NCBI GenBank assembly: GCA_017383785.1 | Contig: JAFNVD010000055.1 | Coordinates: 1-10,718, forward strand | Reading direction: 5' to 3' | DNA: 10,718 nt | DNA from: Peptococcaceae bacterium | Lineage (GTDB): Bacteria > Bacillota > Peptococcia > Peptococcales > Peptococcaceae | Part shown: positions 6,162 through 10,718 of the stretch, piece by piece | Position numbering within the stretch: position 1 is the stretch's first letter | Layout of the letters: every line of letters starts with the position of its first letter | Translations under genes and position numbers: made by a program | Notes under the pieces: model-generated | Told to the model about the DNA's origin: nothing | What the model saw: only the letters and a program-made list of their open reading frames with translations | Database searches by the model: none

Positions 6162-7145
6162 TTATTCGTACCAGAAACCGTCGCTCAAACCTTCTGTAAA
6201 TGCCTGCTGTGCAGCCATCAGTTTTGCTGTATCTTCAGCACTCTGATAGTCTGTTGCAAAGCTAGAAGCATCTTCTAAGTATGCTGCATCTTCCATAGCC
6301 TGTTTGAATGCATTTTCATAGAATGCAACTACTTCAGCAGATACGCCTGCAGGAGCAGCAACCAGACGAGAAGAACCTAACCACTGGTCATAGTAGCCCA
6401 GTTCGCCTAATGTTGGAACGTCCGGATATTCAGCTAAACGTTCTGCAGAGAAGCTTGCCAGTACACGTACTTCAGACTGCATACCGGAGATATCAGCTAC
6501 TTTTACTACGCAGAAGTCAGATTCGCCACCACGTAAGGACAGCAATTCGTCTGCTGTGTTACCCTGTGGCAGGTCAATGTAAGTGAAGCCGGCGGAGTTC
6601 GCAAATGCCTGTGCACCAATGTGGTTGGAAGCCTGAGCACCGTTGGTGGATGCAACCAGTTTGCCATCGTTTGCTTTACCGTAAGCAACTAAATCTTCCA
6701 GTGTTTCGAATCTGCTGTCATCAGCACGAACAACTACGATAGATGTTTCTGTTACGTGGTTGCAGATTGCAGTAAAATCATCAATTGTGTAGGTACCTAA
6801 ACCTTTTACGATGGAGCTGTTGAAGTTAGGCAGGTTGATAAAACCGATTGTCATACCATCTGCTTCAGCTTCTGCTAATTTGGACCAGCCGATAGAACCG
6901 GAACCACCGTCTACGTTTTCAATAACGATTGTCTGACCGATGTATTTTTCAGCATGCTGAGCCAAAATACGAGCTGTCAGGTCTGTACCGTTACCAGCTT
7001 TGTAAGATACGATCATGGTTACAGGACCATCTGGTTTCCAAGCTTCGCCCTGACCGCCCTGATTTGCGTCTTTGTTGCCGCCGCCACAAGCGCACAGCAT
7101 AAACATCATGGACACAATCAGTAATAATGCAATTTTCTTTTTCAT
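6162..7145 (-). CDS. tctC: Tripartite tricarboxylate transporter substrate-binding lipoprotein TctC (Bug family)
   Basis: This 327-residue extracytoplasmic binding protein captures the substrate and delivers it to TctAB. A lysine-rich start (MKKK) and hydrophobic core lead to the lipobox L17-C18-A19-C20. Cleavage before Cys20 would leave a lipid-anchored protein with a Gly/Asn/Gln-rich linker to about residue 34. Bug-family features follow: VSYKAGNGTDLTAR (46-59), GGSGSIGWSKLAEAEADG (80-97), ASTNGAQASNHIG (165-177), QGNTADELLSLRGGESDF (194-211) and DVPTLGELGY (242-251). The start has a strong AGGAGG nine bases upstream. It is the first gene of the operon, behind a perfect-consensus promoter and ahead of an attenuator. 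Its codon choice looks biased like that of eno, consistent with high expression. The ligand cannot be deduced from sequence alone; the neighbouring genes suggest a tricarboxylate. Confidence 0.95.
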   Translation of the reverse strand: MKKKIALLLIVSMMFMLCACGGGNKDANQGGQGEAWKPDGPVTMIVSYKAGNGTDLTARILAQHAEKYIGQTIVIENVDGGSGSIGWSKLAEAEADGMTIGFINLPNFNSSIVKGLGTYTIDDFTAICNHVTETSIVVVRADDSRFETLEDLVAYGKANDGKLVASTNGAQASNHIGAQAFANSAGFTYIDLPQGNTADELLSLRGGESDFCVVKVADISGMQSEVRVLASFSAERLAEYPDVPTLGELGYYDQWLGSSRLVAAPAGVSAEVVAFYENAFKQAMEDAAYLEDASSFATDYQSAEDTAKLMAAQQAFTEGLSDGFWYE

Positions 7146-7199
7146 GTGAGTTTCCCTCCTAATTTTTCGCCTATTGAAAGGCTATGATTACATGTTTCC

Positions 7200-7228
7200 A
7201 TTATAAAATGAAGTGCAAATTATGTCAA
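7200..7228 (-). promoter_or_regulatory. Perfect-consensus sigma-A promoter of the tctCBA operon
   Basis: TTGACA (7223-7228) and TATAAT (7200-7205) both match the consensus fully and are separated by the ideal 17 bases. Initiation near 7193 gives a leader of about 48 bases ending in the strong tctC ribosome binding site. No clear operator overlaps the boxes. Confidence 0.9.
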
Positions 7229-7291
7229 TATCCCTCAGCTTTCTTATGCATTTTGCTTTATAGATATTGCTATATAAAAACCCATATACAG

Positions 7292-7321
7292 AAAAAAGGC
7301 ACTGACCGCAGTCAGTGCCTT
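7292..7321 (-). terminator. Intrinsic terminator after secG
   Basis: On the minus strand, an 11 bp perfect stem (arms 7311-7321 and 7296-7306) with a 4-base loop is followed by six T residues (7297-7292). It starts 13 bases past the secG stop and closes the glycolysis/secG block before the tct promoter. Confidence 0.92.
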
Positions 7322-7333
7322 GTATACGTTATG

Positions 7334-7555
7334 TTAGCCCAGCACAGCTAAGATAAATGTCAGTACCATGAATGCTACTGCAAATACTTTAGACCATGTT
7401 GCAAATTTGTCATCCATACCTTTTTTACCGAAAAAGGTTTCTGCACCACCAGTGATGGCACCGGATAAACCAGCACTTTTACCGGACTGCAGTAAAACGG
7501 TAGCGATTAAACCTAAGCAAGCGATAACCTGCAGAACTGTTAACAGAATTGTCAC
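7334..7555 (-). CDS. secG: Preprotein translocase subunit SecG
   Basis: This 73-residue membrane protein is the accessory subunit of the SecYEG channel, which assists SecA-driven protein export. It has two membrane helices (about 3-22 and 56-72) joined by the diagnostic cytoplasmic loop LLQSGKSAGLSGAITGGAET (21-40), followed by FFGKKGMDDK. The start is GTG at 7555: the AAAGGGG at 7564-7570 is eight bases upstream, and the resulting length is normal for the family. A reading from TTG at 7576 would put the ribosome binding site inside the gene. It lies behind eno, as in many Firmicutes, has its own promoter at 7595-7623 and ends in a strong terminator. The rnr-smpB genes that often follow secG are absent. 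Confidence 0.95.
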   Translation of the reverse strand: MTILLTVLQVIACLGLIATVLLQSGKSAGLSGAITGGAETFFGKKGMDDKFATWSKVFAVAFMVLTFILAVLG

Positions 7556-7563
7556 TGTAAAAT

Positions 7564-7570
7564 CCCCTTT
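7564..7570 (-). promoter_or_regulatory. Ribosome binding site deciding the secG GTG start
   Basis: AAAGGGG lies eight bases before GTG at 7555. This supports the 73-residue SecG over a version seven residues longer. Confidence 0.65.
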
Positions 7571-7594
7571 CACCAATTTCTACTCAATACGCCT

Positions 7595-7623
7595 ATTCTA
7601 GCAGAAGAGCAGAAAAAAAGCAA
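7595..7623 (-). promoter_or_regulatory. Promoter of secG
   Basis: A -10 box TAGAAT (7595-7600, five of six) lies 17 bases from a -35 box TTGCTT (7618-7623), in the 95-base gap between eno and secG. No convincing terminator follows eno, so secG may be reached both by read-through and from this promoter. Confidence 0.55.
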
Positions 7624-7650
7624 TGAAAAATTTCAGTTTTCTCTGACAGT

Positions 7651-8937
7651 TTATTTTTTCAGATTATAAAAGCTTTTAATGCCGTTGTATACAGCCACTT
7701 CATCCAGTTCTTCTTCGATGCGCAAGAGCTGGTTGTATTTCGCTACACGGTCACTTCTGGATGGAGCACCGGTTTTAATCTGACCGGCATTGGTAGCTAC
7801 AGCGATATCAGCGATGGTAGCATCTTCTGTTTCACCGGAACGATGAGAGATAACTGCTGTATAACCAGCCTGTTTTGCCATTTCTACAGCTTCTAATGTT
7901 TCGGTCAGTGTACCGATCTGGTTTACTTTTACCAGAATAGAGTTTGCTGTATCCTGTGCAATCCCTTTGCTCAGACGACGGGTGTTTGTTACAAACAGGT
8001 CATCACCAACCAGCTGTACTTTGCCGCCCAAACGTTCGGTCATCATTTTCCAGCCTTCCCAGTCTTCTTCTGCCAGACCATCTTCGATGGAGATAACAGG
8101 ATATTTGCTGCACAATTCTTCATAGAAATCTACCATTTCAGAAGCTGTTTTCTGTACACCTTCGCCTGCTAAATCATAAATACCGTCATGATACAGTTCG
8201 GTGGAAGCTACGTCTAATGCTAAATATACATCTTTACCAGGTACATAGCCTGCAGCTTCGATTGCTTCTACGATGATAGCCAGTGCTTCTTCGTTAGAAC
8301 CTAAGTTTGGAGCAAAACCGCCTTCATCACCTACAGCAGTGTTGTAGCCTTTGCTGTTCAGTACTTTTTTCAGGCTGTGGAATACTTCTGTACCCATACG
8401 CAGTGCTTCACTGAATGTAGGCGCGCCCAGAGGCATTACCATAAATTCCTGAATATCTACGTTGTTATCTGCATGTTTCCCACCATTTAAGATATTCATC
8501 ATTGGGGATGGCAGTACTTTTGCGTTTGCACCGCCGATATAGCGATACAGTGGCAGGCCTGCGGAAGCAGCAGCTGCTTTTGCTACAGCCATAGATACAC
8601 CTAAGATAGCGTTAGCACCCAGTTTCCCTTTGTTGTCTGTGCCATCTAATTCAATCAGGAAACGGTCGATACCGCTCTGGTCAGCAGCATCCAGACCGAT
8701 CAGTGCAGGCGCAATCAAAGTGTTTACGTTATCTACTGCATTCAATGTACCTTTTCCCAGATAACGAGCTTTGTCGCCATCACGCAGTTCAACAGCTTCG
8801 AATGCACCGGTGGAAGCGCCGGATGGTACAGCCGCACGGCCAAATGCGCCGTCTTCCAAATAAATATCAACTTCTACAGTTGGATTGCCGCGAGAGTCTA
8901 AAATTTCTCTTGCATATACATCAGTGATCATGCTCAT
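7651..8937 (-). CDS. eno: Enolase (phosphopyruvate hydratase)
   Basis: This 428-residue glycolytic enzyme converts 2-phosphoglycerate to phosphoenolpyruvate in the cytoplasm with Mg2+. The full set of active-site residues is visible: SGASTG (39-44, mobile loop), Glu205 in GDEGGFAPN (203-211), and metal ligands Asp242 (LALDVAST), Glu285 (SIEDGLAEEDW) and Asp312 (VGDDLFVTN). The catalytic Lys337 is in LVKVNQIGT, and SHRSGETED (364-372) and KTGAPSRSDR (388-397) are present. The length is typical. The first of two close ATG codons (8937) is chosen, because AGGAGG stands nine bases before it. It lies 111 bases downstream of gpmI, in the standard glycolytic order, and may also have its own weak promoter at 8959-8986. 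The strongly biased codon choice fits a highly expressed gene. Confidence 0.98.
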   Translation of the reverse strand: MSMITDVYAREILDSRGNPTVEVDIYLEDGAFGRAAVPSGASTGAFEAVELRDGDKARYLGKGTLNAVDNVNTLIAPALIGLDAADQSGIDRFLIELDGTDNKGKLGANAILGVSMAVAKAAAASAGLPLYRYIGGANAKVLPSPMMNILNGGKHADNNVDIQEFMVMPLGAPTFSEALRMGTEVFHSLKKVLNSKGYNTAVGDEGGFAPNLGSNEEALAIIVEAIEAAGYVPGKDVYLALDVASTELYHDGIYDLAGEGVQKTASEMVDFYEELCSKYPVISIEDGLAEEDWEGWKMMTERLGGKVQLVGDDLFVTNTRRLSKGIAQDTANSILVKVNQIGTLTETLEAVEMAKQAGYTAVISHRSGETEDATIADIAVATNAGQIKTGAPSRSDRVAKYNQLLRIEEELDEVAVYNGIKSFYNLKK

Positions 8938-8958
8938 GAGAGGATTCCTCCTAAAAAA

Positions 8959-8986
8959 TTTATAGTTTTTTATTTAATATTTCCAA
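8959..8986 (-). promoter_or_regulatory. Possible promoter of eno
   Basis: A -10-like TATAAA (8959-8964) lies 16 bases from a -35-like TTGGAA (8981-8986) in an A/T-rich gap. The AT-richness makes chance matches likely, so this is tentative. If used, the leader would be only about 15 bases. Confidence 0.35.
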
Positions 8987-8999
8987 GGCACTAGATTTT

Positions 9000-9037
9000 T
9001 GTGTTTGGCAAAACGGAAAACAACTCAGCCAAACACA
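9000..9037. repeat. 10 bp perfect inverted repeat between gpmI and eno
   Basis: TGTGTTTGGC (9000-9009) and GCCAAACACA (9028-9037) are perfect reverse complements around 18 bases. On the transcribed strand it can form a stem-loop 11 bases past the gpmI stop. It is followed by AAAATC, not T residues, so it is not an intrinsic terminator of gpmI. It could be an mRNA processing or stability hairpin, or a spaced operator with TTGGC/GCCAA half-sites. Confidence 0.65.
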
Positions 9038-9048
9038 GAAAGGTATGC

Positions 9049-10572
9049 CTAAATAAGACTGTTGCCTGTCATATCAGCAGGTTTCTCAATCCCCAATAAC
9101 TTCAGCACTGTCGGTGCTACATCCTGGAGCGAACCGTCTTTTGCTTGATATGCTTTTTCAGATACTACAACAAATGGTACCGGGTTAGCAGTATGGGCAG
9201 TATGCGGTGTCCCTTTTACAGGATCCACCATCTGCTCTGCATTCCCATGGTCGGCGGTAATCAAGAGAACGCCGCCGGCTGCAAGTACAGCATCAGCCAC
9301 TTCACCAACACAAGCATCTACAGTTTCAACTGCTTTTTGTGCTGCTTCCGGAATACCGGTATGACCAACCATGTCCGTATTGGCGAAGTTGACCAACAGG
9401 AACGGATAGTCACCGTTCTGAATGGTTTGCACCAAATTTTCCTTTACTGCAATGGCACTCATTTCCGGCTGCAAATCATATGTTGCTACTTTTGGAGATG
9501 GTACCAAAAGTCTATCTTCCATTGGGTTTGGATCTTCCACACCGCCATTAAAGAAGAATGTTACATGGGCATATTTTTCTGTCTCTGCTACACGGAACTG
9601 CTTAATATTGTTTGCAGCTAATACCTGCCCCAATGTATTATGCAAATCCTGTGGCGGGAATGCCACTGTAACATCTAATCCTTCTTCATACTGAGTCATG
9701 GCAACATAGTTGACGCCCAGATACTCACGGCCGAAGCCATCAAACTCTTTATTTACAAAAGCTTTTGTGATTTCACGGGCACGGTCGCCACGGAAGTTGA
9801 AGAAAATCACACCATCACCGGCACCAATCATACCGGTTGGCTGCCCATTTGTCTGTACCACTGTCGGTAATACAAACTCATCGGTTTCACCTTTGGCATA
9901 AGACTGCTCTACCGCTTTTGCAGCACTTTCTGCCGTCTCACCGATGCCTTGTGTCATTGCCAAATATGCCTTTTCAACACGTTCCCAGCGATTGTCACGG
10001 TCCATAGCATAATAGCGCCCGGACACCGTAGCAATTTTACCTACACCAAGTTCACTGAGTTTGTCTTCCAGTTCCTGTACAAAGCCCAAACCGGTAGATG
10101 GCCCAACATCACGGCCGTCTAAAAAGCAATGTACATATACTTGCGGTACATTTTTATCACGAGCCAGTTCTAGTAGACCATATAAATGATCACTATGACT
10201 GTGTACACCACCCGGAGATACCAAGCCCATCAAATGTAATGGTTTGCCTGATGCAATACAGCCATCCATCACCTGCTGAAAAGCTGCATTTTCCTGCAAA
10301 GTATGTTCCCGCACCGCTTTATTGATACGAGTCAATTCTTGATACACCACTCTGCCCGCACCCAAATTCAGATGCCCTACTTCCGAGTTGCCCTGCTGCC
10401 CATCCGGAAGCCCTACCGCTTCTCCGGAGCACAGCAATTGGCTATGTGCATATTGGCTAAGCAGCTTGTCCATATTTGGAGTGCTGCTCTGGGCAATGGC
10501 ATTGCCCTCTGTTTGTTTGCTGATGCCCCAGCCATCTAGAATCATCAGCACAACAGGTTGTTGTTTATCCAC
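9049..10572 (-). CDS. gpmI: 2,3-bisphosphoglycerate-independent phosphoglycerate mutase
   Basis: This 507-residue, manganese-dependent cytoplasmic enzyme interconverts 3- and 2-phosphoglycerate in glycolysis. The alkaline-phosphatase-type metal site is complete: Asp13 (ILDGWG), the phosphoserine nucleophile Ser63 (GNSEVGH), Asp400 and His404 (NTDMVGHTG), Asp441 and His442 (ITADHGN) and His460 (HTAH). The substrate-binding insert carries GGVHSHSDH (121-129), DGRD (152-155), GRYYAMDRDNRWER (185-198) and FRGDRAR (260-266). The length is typical. The GTG start at 10572 is chosen because AGGAGG (10580-10585) lies seven bases upstream and the family N-terminus follows at once; no nearby in-frame ATG exists. 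It follows tpiA by 60 bases without a visible promoter or terminator, so it belongs to the same transcript. Confidence 0.97.
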   Translation of the reverse strand: MDKQQPVVLMILDGWGISKQTEGNAIAQSSTPNMDKLLSQYAHSQLLCSGEAVGLPDGQQGNSEVGHLNLGAGRVVYQELTRINKAVREHTLQENAAFQQVMDGCIASGKPLHLMGLVSPGGVHSHSDHLYGLLELARDKNVPQVYVHCFLDGRDVGPSTGLGFVQELEDKLSELGVGKIATVSGRYYAMDRDNRWERVEKAYLAMTQGIGETAESAAKAVEQSYAKGETDEFVLPTVVQTNGQPTGMIGAGDGVIFFNFRGDRAREITKAFVNKEFDGFGREYLGVNYVAMTQYEEGLDVTVAFPPQDLHNTLGQVLAANNIKQFRVAETEKYAHVTFFFNGGVEDPNPMEDRLLVPSPKVATYDLQPEMSAIAVKENLVQTIQNGDYPFLLVNFANTDMVGHTGIPEAAQKAVETVDACVGEVADAVLAAGGVLLITADHGNAEQMVDPVKGTPHTAHTANPVPFVVVSEKAYQAKDGSLQDVAPTVLKLLGIEKPADMTGNSLI

Positions 10573-10579
10573 AACAATA

Positions 10580-10585
10580 CCTCCT
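10580..10585 (-). promoter_or_regulatory. Ribosome binding site deciding the gpmI GTG start
   Basis: A perfect AGGAGG stands seven bases before GTG (10572). No alternative ATG lies in the right frame and distance. Confidence 0.7.
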
Positions 10586-10632
10586 AACGATTTTCATCGC
10601 CTCATTAATTTCTATAGTAATTATTTTGTCTG

Positions 10633-10718
10633 TTATTTCTGATAATTTACCAGCTGTGCAAAACTGTCCGGTTTGAGACTTGCGCCCCCTACCAGTGCAC
10701 CGTCAATATCAGGCTGCG
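10633..10718 (-). CDS. tpiA: Triosephosphate isomerase, C-terminal end (cut by window edge)
   Basis: Only the last 27 residues and the TAA stop are in the window. They read QPDIDGALVGGASLKPDSF followed by AQLVNYQK. The block DGALVGGASL is the highly conserved C-terminal phosphate-binding loop of triosephosphate isomerase, which interconverts dihydroxyacetone phosphate and glyceraldehyde 3-phosphate. The upstream remainder should continue beyond base 10718. Its place directly before gpmI and eno matches the usual gap-pgk-tpiA-gpmI-eno operon of Firmicutes. The identification is firm despite the short piece. Confidence 0.93.
   Translation of the reverse strand, partial: QPDIDGALVGGASLKPDSFAQLVNYQK

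Noticed and set aside
7184..7200. A possible CcpA (cre) site just after the tctC -10 box
   Set aside because: The bases resemble only half of the cre consensus and lack the central CG, so catabolite control cannot be claimed.
7624..7650. A terminator for eno
   Set aside because: Only a 4 bp stem can be drawn near the stop. The T-rich stretch after it fits the secG -35 region better than a terminator tail.
10588..10599. A small CGAT-GAAA-ATCG hairpin just before the gpmI ribosome binding site
   Set aside because: A 4 bp stem is too short to separate from chance, though the GAAA loop is a stable type.
1..10718. Mobile elements, CRISPR, tRNA or rRNA, phage genes or defence systems
   Set aside because: No transposase, integrase, repeat-spacer pattern, cloverleaf-like sequence or defence-type domain was seen. 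All large frames are explained by housekeeping or transport genes.

Overview
The window reads like a stretch of chromosome from a low-to-mid GC Firmicute. Every gene lies on the minus strand. Ribosome binding sites are AGGAGG-like, and the promoters are of the sigma-A type with 17-base spacers. The gene order tpiA-gpmI-eno-secG is a common Firmicutes glycolytic arrangement. A tripartite tricarboxylate transporter next to aconitase and isocitrate dehydrogenase suits an anaerobe that takes up citrate-like acids. A Negativicutes member (for example an Acidaminococcaceae relative) is a plausible guess, but nothing here proves it.

In the order of transcription (high to low coordinates) there are three blocks. 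(1) Glycolysis and secretion, 10718-7292: the end of tpiA, then gpmI, eno and secG, closed by a strong intrinsic terminator. secG has its own promoter. (2) Transport, about 7228-3990: tctC, tctB and tctA, driven by a perfect-consensus promoter. A terminator-like hairpin after tctC acts as a probable attenuator, and an intrinsic terminator follows tctA. (3) A TraB/PrgY-type membrane protein with its own promoter (3988-2748), followed by an aconitase-isocitrate dehydrogenase pair. That pair has its own promoter, a long leader, and palindromes both upstream of it and between the two genes. The isocitrate dehydrogenase runs off the left edge.

Together, TctABC (uptake of citrate or a related tricarboxylate), aconitase (citrate to isocitrate) and isocitrate dehydrogenase (isocitrate to 2-oxoglutarate) form a coherent route from external tricarboxylate to 2-oxoglutarate and glutamate. 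The TraB-like gene in the middle has no obvious role in this route.

No stretch longer than 300 bases lacks a gene. I see no transposase, CRISPR array, tRNA, rRNA or phage gene. The coding content is ordinary. The more interesting signals are intergenic: a double hairpin between aconitase and isocitrate dehydrogenase, a hairpin leader and a 22-base palindrome at the aconitase promoter, an unexplained dyad between gpmI and eno, and the tctC attenuator. I did not find a clearly novel biological system.
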